Part shown: piece by piece, positions 12,394 through 23,167 of the stretch
Layout: each line of letters starts with the position of its first letter
Numbering within the stretch: position 1 is the stretch's first letter
Assembly (NCBI GenBank): GCA_037957365.1
Contig: JARHVA010003527.1
Span: 308,501 to 372,500 of the forward strand
Direction: 5' to 3'
Length of the DNA stretch: 64,000 nt
DNA from: Torreya grandis
Taxonomy: Eukaryota; Streptophyta; Pinopsida; Cupressales; Taxaceae
Position numbers and translations under genes: made by a program
The notes under the pieces: generated by a model
The model's input: only the letters and a program-made list of their open reading frames with translations
The model's database searches: none
Told to the model about the DNA's origin: nothing

Positions 12394-13584
12394 TGTAGTC
12401 ATATAAAATGCAAAAAAATGGCAACTTGAGCATCGTTAATGACACCCAATCCTTATTTACCTCTTGATTTATTTCATAACTCTCTCAATATTGTTTTCAT
12501 TTATTCCTAATCATCTGTAGCCTTCTAGACTTATCCCAATTGAGCCAAGACCTTCTCTTCATGACTAATCCATCCCTATAGGTCCCATCTGCTCAGGATA
12601 ATAACACCAAAGTTGGAATATAGCACTAGACCCTAGGGTTTACCATTTCAAATGATCCTATATAATCAAAATTTAAGCCCATATTACCATTTTCCCCTAA
12701 TTCCTCTTGTTTATTGTGTCAGCCTAGTATGGATCCATCTAACCCAAGACCAATAGATACATATAAAATCCCATTCAAAGATAATTTAGAGAGGGTTGGA
12801 AAATATCACTCTATTAAGAAAGAATACAAGAAATACCAATCAATAAATATTCCATATTCTCTACATATAACCAAAATATACACTTTCAAGCAAATTTAAG
12901 TCCTTACACCAGCCCCTTATCATCTCAAACACACCTAGTTTTTGCCTTTCTTGCATTTTTATTGACTATTGCACCAAGCTCTATTAAAGGGAGAAATACA
13001 TATGGATTGATCCCTCCTCAAAGTGTTGGTATGTAGGAAATGTTCCCACACATGGGGTTTGAATCATGTCCAGGGCATCTTACACACACTAACCCCTTTT
13101 CCTTATTTGCAAATTTTTCTATTCAAGTGCATAAAAGACATAAACATATAAAATCAGCTCTTCAAGGAGCTCTATTGATAGTGAGGCTCTAAAATTTGGT
13201 ACATAGGATCACACTAATAATACAAAAAAAAATTAGAAAGATTAGATCCTCAAGATAATAGTGACAGGGAAGGACTATAGAATTGGACCTTAAGGTGTCC
13301 AGTTTTAACACTCTTATCCAATCAAGAAATGAAGTTTAGGATCTTATTTGTGATAGTGTCCCCGTCCTACACACAAATTTGTAGACCCTATCTCAGTCAG
13401 ATCAATATAGAATAAGATAAGTTTTATTTTCTCTCTCTCACTACTATTTTTAGAAAAGGTCAAATTGTAATTAAATTTTACAAATCAATAGCTTTGATTT
13501 GGATATTATTTATTGATTTTCTCCTCCTCAGACCCTTTTATTATTTAATAATTAAACACTAATTTCCCCAAAAATAATAAATCA
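12394..13584 (+). repeat. 5' LTR of Z
   Basis: It runs from TGTAGTCATATAAA to AATAATAAATCA and aligns with 18888-20031. The core block lies near 12990-13040. Confidence 0.9.
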
Positions 13585-13600
13585 TTTAGTGAACCTAACT
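13585..13600 (+). other. Primer-binding site of Z
   Basis: The bases after the LTR, 'tttagtgaacct', align with 'ttttggtgaaccc' after the D LTR (50498) and 'ttttagtaaccc' after the C LTR (32520). The consensus TGGTGAACC would pair with a tRNA ending GGUUCACCA. It is not the initiator-Met site. Which tRNA this is cannot be told here. Confidence 0.6.
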
Positions 13601-13649
13601 TAATTTGAATTGCACATAAAAACCCTAAAAACCCTAAGGTAAATTCCTA

Positions 13650-14240
13650 GCTAATTTTTCCCATTAATTTTTGATTTTTTTTTTAAAATATTTAAAGCAA
13701 AAATTCATCCCAAATTTTAAAATTTAGTATTGAATTTTAAAATAATTTTATTTCAAACCCTATTTGCATCAACTAGCTCTCAATAATTTTCCAATATTAA
13801 TCCAATAATTTCTTGATTTTTTGCTTGCATATATAAATCAAAAATTTGATTCAAATTATTAAATTCAATAGTAATTTCAAAAATAATTTTCTTTTAAACC
13901 CTAGTTTCCCATAGTAGGTCCCAATATTTTTTAGTAATTTTTCAATAATTTTCAAAAAAAATACTAGCATATTAAAATTTAAAAATACCTTCAAAATTCA
14001 AAACTCAAAAGCAATTTCAAAATAATTATCTTTCTCAAAACCCTAGTTACACATACTAGGTCCTATTCAATCAAGCATTTTCCAATATTTTTTTGAAATT
14101 TTAGTTGCAGATTTAAATCTAAAATCCAATTTCATTTTAAAAATTTCATAGTATTTTTCAAAAATATCATTATCAAAACCCTAGTTGCATGTAGTAGTTG
14201 CTATTCAATTCTTGAGATATCACCTTACATTCTAAAATCA
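13650..14240 (+). repeat. Tandem repeats in the Z leader, unit about 140 bp
   Basis: The landmark 'aaaccct.[ag/tt]tt.c' recurs at 13755, 13896, 14038 and 14177, spaced 141, 142 and 139 bases. Each is followed by a 'cataCTAGGTCC'-like segment and AT-rich spacer. The array lies between the primer-binding site and the open frame at 14251. Confidence 0.75.
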
Positions 14241-14250
14241 GATTTCAAAA

Positions 14251-14739
14251 ATGGGTTTCACTTATCTACAATTATTTCTTGTATTTCTTGCACAAAATAA
14301 GGAAACCATCATTGGTCCTATCATGTACATAAATGATGAAGTTTACCATATGCTAGTACAAAGCTTTGTTCTTTGCATTTCATGCTTACAATTCATAATA
14401 AGAGATGATATTAAAAACTTCATTGACAAACATGCAAAAAAATTCAATATTCCTTTTGCATACTCTCTCTCACTCATGTGGAAAAATTTTCAAGCTTATC
14501 ATGCTAAACATGTTAGAAATGTTATGATTCATGTCAAAATTTTCTATGAATTCATGATTTCTATCCCTTGTTTTCTATCTCTCATATGGAAAGTTTTTCA
14601 AGTTTATCATGCTAAACACATTCAAAATGTCATAGCACATGTCAAAGTTCTTTATGCACAGATGAATAAATACATGCTCTCTCTCCCTTGCTTGTTATCT
14701 CTCATGTGGAATTATCTTTATAAACATATTGTTATATAA
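14251..14739 (+). CDS. Intact 162-codon open frame in the ORF1 position of Tat-like element Z; function unknown
   Basis: This is the longest uninterrupted frame in the window and the only element-internal one free of stops. It starts with ATG after the leader repeats and ends in TAA about 180 bases before the decayed gag, in the same frame as gag. Residues 1-14 are strongly hydrophobic (MGFTYLQLFLVFLA). From residue 75 it holds an in-frame repeat starting 'SLMWKNFQAYHAKHVRNV'. A second copy starts at residue 111 (LIWKVFQVYHAKHIQNV) and a third, shortened copy at residue 151. Units are 36 and 40 residues. Plant Ogre/Tat elements are known to carry an extra ORF1 of unknown function upstream of gag, so position suggests ORF1. 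I recognise no domain. It could instead be a chance frame kept open by low-complexity repeats. Confidence 0.45.
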   Translation: MGFTYLQLFLVFLAQNKETIIGPIMYINDEVYHMLVQSFVLCISCLQFIIRDDIKNFIDKHAKKFNIPFAYSLSLMWKNFQAYHAKHVRNVMIHVKIFYEFMISIPCFLSLIWKVFQVYHAKHIQNVIAHVKVLYAQMNKYMLSLPCLLSLMWNYLYKHIVI

Positions 14740-14919
14740 CTTATTACTCCAATTTCATGCATGTCATTTAACATACATGGTTTCTACCTAGATGCATATA
14801 ACTCTTTCACATGATATATCTCTATTTTTTGGAATTCAATTAAGAATAAAATCCTTGCATACTTAGAGGATCCACTGCATATGCTAACAACCACCTTTCA
14901 AGTTTCAATGTCATATATT

Positions 14920-15560
14920 ATGCAAAAGAAATAGTTTCCTTCTACTTCTCTCCCCTAAGAGGGTGATAACTACTTTTCCTCTAACCAGGTCCATGTTATC
15001 ACCTCTCTATAAGGTGAGGCAACCCATACTATTATTCCTAATGCATACATTTAGCCTATAACTTCTTCCAACCCTCTTCAACATATGTGCTTACATGTTT
15101 AACCAAAAGAAACTAGGGTTTGCACTTGTGAGACTCTAAGGGATCAACTTACCAGTAGGAACAAGTTAATATCAGATTTACAAACATAAAATTAGTTATT
15201 ACATGACAAGATCACAACATTAGAAAATTATATTATAGTACAAAAGCCTCAAAGGCATCCTAGTGCCAAACATGTATATACACTTTCACCTTGTCAATTA
15301 GTTGAAATCAATGTCACATATTGAAACAAGAAATCACAAAAAAATAAATCTATAACTAGTGATTCAAAAGGAATTCAAACATCAAATAAGATTTCAAGTG
15401 AGGTACTAAGGGAAATGATTATATCTAAGTTGATCAAACTACCTCCTTTACATCCAGTGAGAAGATCAAGATATTAGTATGCATATCATATAATGCATGG
15501 GTATCACACAGATTCATGTTTGACATTGAAAACACATACAACAAATATTTGCTAATGAGG
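14920..15560 (+). pseudogene. gag relic of Z with Tat-type zinc knuckle
   Basis: This is a decayed gag (capsid and RNA-binding nucleocapsid) on the plus strand. The start aligns with the D gag: ATG at 14920 gives M-Q-K-K-stop, then a segment ending 'GDNYFSSNQVH'. D has 'GDNYYSSN' at the same place, and both have a stop at codon 5. Near the 3' end 'LIKLPPLHPVRRSRY' and 'YAYHIMHGYHTDSC' (about 15430-15525) match D's 'LIKLPHIHPPRR' and 'FAYHKMHGHHGDSC'. The knuckle should be CX2HX4HX4C, the variant common in plant Tat gag. Here the first Cys is Tyr, as expected from TGT to TAT. Many stops are present. No protease follows clearly. The stretch ends before the noncoding 3' region. Confidence 0.8.
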
Positions 15561-16190
15561 ACCCTATACAAGGTAAATCAATCAAGTAATCCATAATGAC
15601 ATAAGAACACATTCACATAGGATCAAATTTAGAAATAGTACAAAAGCAGTTACCAAAGCATAACTCAAAACAACAAAAGGATCAAAAAGAAAAATTAGAA
15701 TAACAAATAATACCAAAAGCATAGGTGAAGTATGAAAAAAATGCAAATCTACCTCTCCAAAATGAGGCTCAACTTTCAAAGAAGTATGGTTTGGGTAAAA
15801 AATATTTAAAATAGTTTGATTATTAAGGTCAAGGGTTGGGCAAGCAAGCTCAAGGAATCATAACTCCTATTCTAGCAATTAATAATGTTCGTCACCAAGC
15901 TTTGGGATTTATTAAACATCCCAAGTCAAATCATTCATAAACATAATTTATTAAAGGAAAATATCTAGATATAACAAAATTCAACACTAGAATTCCATTG
16001 GTTCAAAATCAAGATGATAATGATGAGTGGAACGATACAAGTTATTATGATTTTCAAGATACCTACAATGAATCCAAATATTTAGAGTCATAGTCGCAAC
16101 CATTCCCTTGTGTTTCAAAATCATTCATGATTCTTTTGTTTGGTATAGGACACCATGCAAGAGAGTCTCCCATGAGACTAATTGGTTAGT
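15561..16190 (+). pseudogene. Degraded post-gag segment of Z
   Basis: It contains acidic coding-like text ('NDEWNDTSYYDFQDTYNESK', about 16020-16080) and ends at 'tctcccatgagactaattgg'. The same block occurs in reverse at 55455-55500 in element F, just beyond its protease relic. It is therefore the tail of the gag-protease frame in this family. The protease itself is not recognisable in Z and may be deleted. Confidence 0.5.
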
Positions 16191-18616
16191 ATCATTCCTT
16201 CCCAACTTACTTGTACATAATTTCTTAATTTTTTGTACATAGTCTCTTTTTAAATTACTTGTACATAGTTTTTATGCTTGATTGTACATAATCTCTTCTG
16301 CTTGATTATACATAGTTCAAATATTTCAAAATAAAAAAATAATATAACATTTTAAAAAGTCCAAAAACATTCAAATATATCAATATAACAGACATTTTGA
16401 TTATATGCATCATCCATGCTTTACATCGATACTACTATGTTAGGACTTACATTTGTTGTTTCATGTTATTGTATGCCAATTTATCTAAATTAACATGCTT
16501 CAATTGATCTTATTTGAGTGTGTGTAGTGATATCTAGATAATTGATTGCTTCACTCTACCCATTAAGGGGGAATTCTACTTCTACATTTGAGATACACAT
16601 TGATATACATACCCACTGGGGGAATCTTCTACATGACTACACCATCTGGGTTATGTCATTCCTACACTCTACTCTCTAAGTTCTCATGTTGATGTACATT
16701 ATCTAATAGCTTACATAGATTACTTTATCAACATATCATTAGTATCTATAACTTATGTATTTCTTAGCATATACCTATTATTGTACTAAGCATGTCTTTC
16801 ATACTTTCCCTCTTACTTTGATTAGTTATATGTGATTGTATCTTTATAGTCTTTACATGATTTATCTGCTTGCTTAACATAGCTTGATGTGATTACATTG
16901 ATAGTTTTTACTTGTCCCTTGTGTGTGACTTAAAAAAATTTCCAATGTCCTTTGCTTGTACTCTTTTATGTGTCTATGGCCCTTGTGCCAAATTGGATTG
17001 TTTCACTTGTATGTGTATGTGGTATTTGATTATGCCTTGTATGCTTACTTTCTAGTTTGAGTGACATGTGCCCATATCCCTTATTTGCATCGACCCTTGG
17101 CCACCCTTGTATGTTTCTTGATTTATGTGTTTTTTTCTTGATTGATTTTGATTATTTTTAATGACATGATCTAAATCATGCATTATCTTGCTTCTTGGAT
17201 GCCATGATCAACATCATGCTCCATCCATCCATGACAACTAACAACTAACAAAATAAAAACTAACATTTCTAGTTTTAATTCAATTCTAATATATTGCACA
17301 TGATATTACATTTTTATATCTATCTAGGCATACCCATATTGATCTAAAAATATCTCAATTCAAACCATTCTATATCTTGAGATATCTTGTTTATTATCAT
17401 TTCTATGTCATGTATATTTTCTAGATTAACACACTTACAGGGCTTCTTCTTCTTTTTAGGGTAGTCATTATAGGGTACCTATTCCTACCCTAAGAATATT
17501 GGTCAATAAATATGGGTTTTTATATAGAGATCATAGCTTTTATCAATCAAAAAATCTAGTTTTAGAACAACCAGAACAATAACCAATCATCAAACCACTC
17601 AGAATAGACCAGGTAGATAGTCAAGAATCTAGAACAGTGATTAGTTTCAGCCCAAGATAGTATTTCCAAGGTTGACTATAGTGTCATATATTAGGGTGTA
17701 CTATTTTATCACTCTTATCCAAAAAAAAATCCAAATTTTATAGAAGCATTCAAAAAAGTAGGTTTAACTATAGTTTTGCACAATTAGACTAGTTTAGAAT
17801 TAGTAGTTTTTAGTAAACTTTTCTTAGAAAATATAGACATAGGGGGAATCATGCATGGCATGATCAGTTCTCACTTATAGTTATAGATATGATAGTTGGT
17901 ATAACTTCTAGATCAAAATCCATGTTTCAAACACTAGTGATTGGGGGTAGATTGCACAACACTTTTACTTATTTTCTTTTTGAATTCAACATTACCTAGG
18001 CATTCTCAAAAGTTGCATGCCGTACTCTATATGTAGGTGGTTAGCATTATTTCAGAGTGGATTTCATACAAGCCTAACCTCAAATTTCCTAAGTTATCAA
18101 GTGGCTTCCATATAAGCCAAAATTTTAAATTTTGGAGTTACTTTGATACAAGCTTAATCTCCATCTTTTTCAAGTTGGCCAACATTGGCTTAGTTTCTAG
18201 TACACATTCAACTATCCATGCCACATTGCCAAATTTATAGAGAATTCATGGGCTTTAAAATCCATCTCATATGACATACTTCTTCATACCAATATCATTT
18301 CATAGCTTCACTTAGTAGGAAATGATGTAGGCAAAGGGCCAACCCTTGTACTCTTGGGCCACCTCTTTAAAGGGATTAGACACACAATCCAAACATCTAT
18401 TAGCACATGTTGGATCATCTAGCCTCACTTAGTAGGCATTGATGGATCCAAAGGTATATCATTTTCATTCTTGAGCCACTTTCTATGGAATTGAGCACTC
18501 AACTTTATTCATGATATAACTTTTAGTACAACATCATCTAACACATCTAACATTACTTAGCCTTACTCAGCATCACAACAAGTTTTATATTGGTTAAAAT
18601 ACCTAGTGAGGTGTAA

Positions 18617-18656
<40 letters not shown>

Positions 18657-18873
18657 TATCTTTGTACATTCTTGTTTTATATTACATATAATATAAAATG
18701 ATCTACTCTTTATTGTCCTTTCATAGATTCACCCTTGCATAACATGCTCTATATACACTTTCCAACATTACTTAACATCACATAGCTTCATGGGTTTCAC
18801 CTTTGAAAGTAAGTTTAGTTACACTTTTTATTTTCCTTTATCCTAGTATTTTGATTTGTTATCTCACTAGAAT
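16191..18873 (+). mobile_element. Noncoding 3' region of Z
   Basis: 2.7 kb without coding trace, colinear with 1-2525 (A') and, in reverse, with 52.9-55.4 kb (F). Includes 'tgtacata' repeats at 16210-16310 and the block around 'actatccatgccacattgcc' near 18210. Polymerase genes would normally lie before this region and are absent. Confidence 0.75.
18622..18653. repeat. (CT)16 microsatellite
   Basis: Uninterrupted CT run inside the 3' region of Z. The homologous stretch of A' (near 2400) has no such run. Confidence 0.95.
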
Positions 18874-18887
18874 AAATGGGGGGAAAA
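18874..18887 (+). other. Polypurine tract of Z
   Basis: The tract 'aaatggggggaaaa' lies directly before the TG of the 3' LTR. Confidence 0.85.
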
Positions 18888-20031
18888 TGTAGTCATATAA
18901 AATGCAAAATATTGGAAACTTGAGCATGGTTAATGACACCCAATCCTTAGGTCTCTCTTAATTGATCTTATAACCCTCTCAAGCTTATTTTCACTAATTA
19001 TTAGTCATCTATAGCCTTATAGGCATGATATTAGCTGATATAGGACCATCTCTTCATGACTAATCCATCCCTCTAGGTGCCATCTACTCAGGACAATAGC
19101 ACCAAAGTTGGACTATAGCGCTAGACCCTAGGGTGTCCCCTTTCCAATGCTCCTATCTAATGATCCTAGATTATAATTTTTACCCAATTCCTCTTGTTCA
19201 TTATGTCAGCTTAGTCTAGTTCCATCTAACCCATGACTAATAGATCCATATAAAATCCCATTCAAAGATCATTTGGAGAGGGTTGGCAAATATCACTCAA
19301 GAAATCTTCCCTATTCTCTACATATAACTAGCCTATACACTTTCAAGCTAATTTAAGTCTTACACTAGCCCGTATTATTCATAAGCACACCTATTTTTTG
19401 TATTTCTTGTATTTTCATTCACTATTGCACCAAGCACTCCTAAAGGAAGAACTTGATATGGATTGATCCCTTCTCAAAGTATTAGCATGTAGGAAGTATG
19501 CCCACACACTGGGTATGAAGCATGTCTAGTGCATCTTACACACACTAACCCCTTTTACCTATTTTCAAAAGTTTCTATTCAAGTGCATAAAAGACATAGA
19601 CATAGAAAATCAGCTCTACAAGGATCTCTATTAATAGTGAGGCTCTGAAATTTGGTACATAGGTTCATACTAATTAGGAAAACAAAACCCAAAAAGCTTA
19701 GATCCTCAAAATGACAAAACCAAGGAAGGACTATAGCATCAAAACCTAAAGTGTAAAATTTTAGTGTTCCTTTCCAATCAAGAAATGAAGATCAAGATCT
19801 TGTTTGTGATAGTGTCCTAAGTATGCACATAAATTTATAGACCCTATCTCGATCAGATCAATAAAAAAAGTTTAATTTTTTCTCTCTCACTACTATTTAT
19901 ATAAAATTTAAAATTATAATTAAATTTCACAAATCAATAGCTTTAATTTGGAATATTATTTACTAATTTTCTCCTCAAACATTTTTATTATGTAGGAATT
20001 AAACAATAGTTTACCCAAAAATTATAAATCA
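18888..20031 (+). repeat. 3' LTR of Z
   Basis: It runs TGTAGTC to ...ATAAATCA and pairs with 12394-13584. Core block near 19443-19495. Followed by the TSD copy GATTT at 20032-20036. Confidence 0.9.
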
Positions 20032-20036
20032 GATTT

Positions 20037-20290
20037 ATTGAAAAGACATGATTAAAGAACCAAATTATAAATGATCTAAAATGATTTGATAAGGGTTTGG
20101 AAAGACATCGAGTGTTTTTAGAATATTTTATTTGATCAAGAACATTGTAAGAGATTTCTAACTTTGATACAAACTTGGAGATTATACAATTTCCTACATT
20201 TTTGAGACATTTAGAATTAGAAAATTTTGATAGTGGGTATAAAATTTGAAACTAATGTGAGGATTAGTTGCATGATGTCAATATAGATCT
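20037..20290 (+). repeat. 5' LTR of Y, second part
   Basis: It aligns with 24267-24575 ('attgaaaagacatgat', 'tttctaactttgata', 'agtgggtataaaa.t' and 'aactaatg'). It continues the LTR interrupted at 12393. Confidence 0.75.
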
Positions 20291-21020
20291 ATTTAACCAT
20301 TCATAATTATTTAAAACCTATTAAAATTTTCTTTATTGATTATTATTAGTTCTCATCTATGATATAGGTCCCAAAAACCCTAAACTAGGGTTTTGTCTAT
20401 ATCTCCTATTTTTACCATCAAAAAAGGCCAAAAGTTTGTATTATAGTCATATTTTATGTGCTCTAATTTAATATCATAGTTTTAATTTGGTATGGAATTC
20501 CTAGTATGGATTTTATGGGATTGTGCTATGTTTAAGCTTGAAGAGACCTAATAGGGGTAAACAAAGGGTTAGATTGAGTTTGAAATTAGATCGAATGGAA
20601 GAGTTAGGAGACCAAACTTCATGAATACTTGAATATTAATAAAGGATATCCAAAATGGTCATGGGTTTTGCTATATGCATCTATACATAACTTTATAAAG
20701 AAAATATGTCCAAAATTAAGGCTACAAAGATTGTGAGCAAAATAGGTAGAGTTGTGAAAAATGATGAGTTGAGACTAGGAAAGTGTTAGAGGAGTTGCTT
20801 ATTGAGAAGAGAGGGTTAATGAGACACTTATAAAAAATATAAATACTTTAGAAAACACAAAACTATTAGGTTAACCAAGGAACCAATGCTTAAAAAATTA
20901 ACTAAGAGACCATTGTCAAAGGAAGTGGATTTAGAGACAAGGATAAGTGATAGTTTTGGTGTATGCTCTAAATCAATTTTGGTATCATAGAAAGAAATAT
21001 TATTATTATATTGTGAAAAA
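20291..21020 (+). other. Leader and decayed N-terminal gag region of Y
   Basis: Contains 'aaaccctaaactagggtttt' near 20374. Later parts look coding-derived (purine-rich, plus strand), but no domain is recognisable. No clear primer-binding site was found after the LTR. Confidence 0.4.
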
Positions 21021-22010
21021 TATTTATATCATGTGTTTTAAAGTGAATTGCAAGATAGGGAACTAAGAATAGTGTTCCATGGAGAGAGTTAGCAGAGATG
21101 AAGATTTGGTCAAGAATATGATATACCAAGTGACACAGCTGAGTTACCCATTATCCATGAGGATGGAGGATATTTAGGATTATATAAAAGAGAGAGCATA
21201 GAGAGAATTGATAGACGGAAATAGTAGTCAGCAAGGTCAAGTAGCACCTTTGTATCCAAGGATAAATGAAAGAGGTGGTTAAAAAAAGACCACAAATGTA
21301 GGTAATAGTAGTTAAAGAAGGCATGGGAGTAAAAAACCATGCATGAGATATTATACCATTTAAAATTAATAGATTAAGAATATATGAAGGTCCTATGAGA
21401 CATGAACTAAGGTAGAGATTTTAGGGATAGTGTTGGCATTGCCATAGAGAGGGACGTAGAGAAGTAGAGTGTCCATTGAGTATTGGTAAAAATATGTAAT
21501 AGTAGAGTATAAGAGAAGTGGATGAAGAAATAAAACAAGAAATAAATGAGTTTTTACTCATGAGGAGAATATTATTGTAGCAAAGGCAAGTTAGATATCC
21601 AACCCAAAGAAGAATCTTATTCAAAAGTAGTTGCAAAGCAAAAGGTAAGGTTTGTAATTTAGTGATTGATAGAGGAAGCACTAATAATTTTGTGTCTTTA
21701 GAGATGGTGAAAAATTTGGAATTGAAGAGGATGCCACATCCATAAAAATACAAGGTTGCATGGGTTTATAAGGGACATCAAACCTTGATAAGTGAGCAAG
21801 TTTGGGTTGAATTCCATATAGGAAGATATACAGATAAAGTTTGTATGATATTATGCCCATAAATATTTTCCATTTACTATTAGGGATACCATGGTATTTT
21901 GATAGGCAAGCTATTCATGATGGTCAAGATAACACATACACCATCAAGTAACATGGAAAGATACACACACTTATCCCATTGAAGAGTGAGTAGGGAAGAA
22001 GAGATGAGAG
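21021..22010 (+). pseudogene. gag-protease relic of Y (chromovirus-like gypsy)
   Basis: A zinc knuckle is at 21431-21472: C-W-H-C-H-R-E-G-R-R-E-V-E-C, a CX2CX4HX4C motif whose His is now Arg. The aspartic protease follows at about 21625-21990. It reads 'GKVCNLVIDRGSTNNFVS', in which the catalytic D-S/T/G-G has become D-R-G. After a frame change comes 'FHLLLGIPWYFDRQAIHDGQ' and 'NTYTIK'. That is the typical end of gypsy protease, with LLG.PW, DR and HDG..NTY conserved. At least one frameshift and several stops are present. Reverse transcriptase should follow but is not recognisable before the 3' LTR at 23168. Confidence 0.8.
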
Positions 22011-23167
22011 GATAATAATGATGGTAACAAAATAGTATTGGAGAAAAGCTATGGAAAGTGTGGGTTTGGATAAATAACTAAAGAAACAAGAAAAGTTAAA
22101 TTTTATTAAAATGGTTAGTATGAAGGCTTATGAGTCCACAAAGATGTACATGAGAGAGGATGAACCATAATCTAAGGTGACAACAAGTAGTCTTCAAAAG
22201 AAGACATAACACCTATAAGAGTGCTCAAGCAAGAAGGTAGCCAAAAAAAGCAAGGTAGCCAATCCTATGAGAAATATGATAGAAGATTATTAATAAATAT
22301 TGATACTAAGATACATAAGAAGTGGTTTATTATTGACAAAAAGTAAGCTAAGAGGTTCGACATTTCATTATCCAAGGAGGAAACCTAAGATAGAGCCATG
22401 AAGGCTCTAATTTTTGTTTCTAATATGTTGTTGTATGATACAAATGTAGGTAAGGAGCAGGAAACCACTACAAAAGATCTAGAATTGAATAACCAAATAT
22501 ATGTTTAGGTTCAATAAGATGAAACACAACCAATTTAAGAAATATCTTGCCAAGGAATAAAGGAAAAGAAGCAAGTTACATAGTGCAAAATAGAGTGAAA
22601 GAGAAAAGTTTAGAATAAGTGATGGATAAGGATAAGGTAAAGGTACAAGAACAAGTAAAAGAATGGTTGAAACAATGTGGGAATAAATAAAGGAAAGAAT
22701 AAGATAATGAGGATAGAAATCATAGCGTTGATGTACAATAACAAACCAAGATTTTATATAAGTATGATGCAAGTAAGAACCAAGAAGATGTTATATATGA
22801 GGTGAAGTGGACAAAACAAGAAGTATTGGTAAAGGAAGAAGATAAAATAATTGTATTAGGTGTTGATCATGGAGATAAGGAGAAGGTGAATTAGTTTTTA
22901 GAAGTAGAAGAAGGGTATACACCTTCAAGGCAGGCAGAAGACAACAATAAATGTGTTTTTCTTAACAACTTCATCTTATGTGCAGGTATACTAAACAAGA
23001 AAATGAACCAAATAAGCCTAAATGTGGGGATCAATAACATGTTCACCTATATGAAAGGAAAGTATAAGTAGATAACTTATATAAGGAGGTTCATTACAGT
23101 CAAATAGGATCATAAACCAAGTGCATCAATAAACACCTATGGCAAACATTTTTCCATCTTGGTAGTA
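22011..23167 (+). other. Post-protease region of Y, no recognisable polymerase
   Basis: Lys/Glu-rich and purine-rich on the plus strand, with many stops. It includes a coding-like stretch near 22800-23050 ('VKWTKQEVLVKEEDKIIVLG'). No YVDD, RNase H or integrase motif was seen. It could be a spacer or accessory frame of a non-autonomous element. Confidence 0.4.

Larger units (their letters stand above)
12394..20031 (+). mobile_element. Complete Tat-like gypsy element Z, 7638 bp, TSD GATTT
   Basis: It starts TG and ends CA, with LTRs of 1191 and 1144 bp. The 5-bp direct repeat GATTT flanks it (12389-12393 and 20032-20036), and it sits inside the left LTR of Y. Internal order: primer-binding site, 140-bp tandem repeats, an intact 162-codon frame, decayed gag with the Tat-type CX2HX4HX4C knuckle, a long noncoding 3' region, and a polypurine tract. 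Reverse transcriptase, RNase H and integrase are not recognisable. Confidence 0.9.

Noticed and set aside
13625..13645. Plant telomere-like 'aaaaccctaaaaaccctaa'
   Set aside because: Only two imperfect units, in an element leader where 'aaaccct' recurs every 140 bp as part of a longer repeat.
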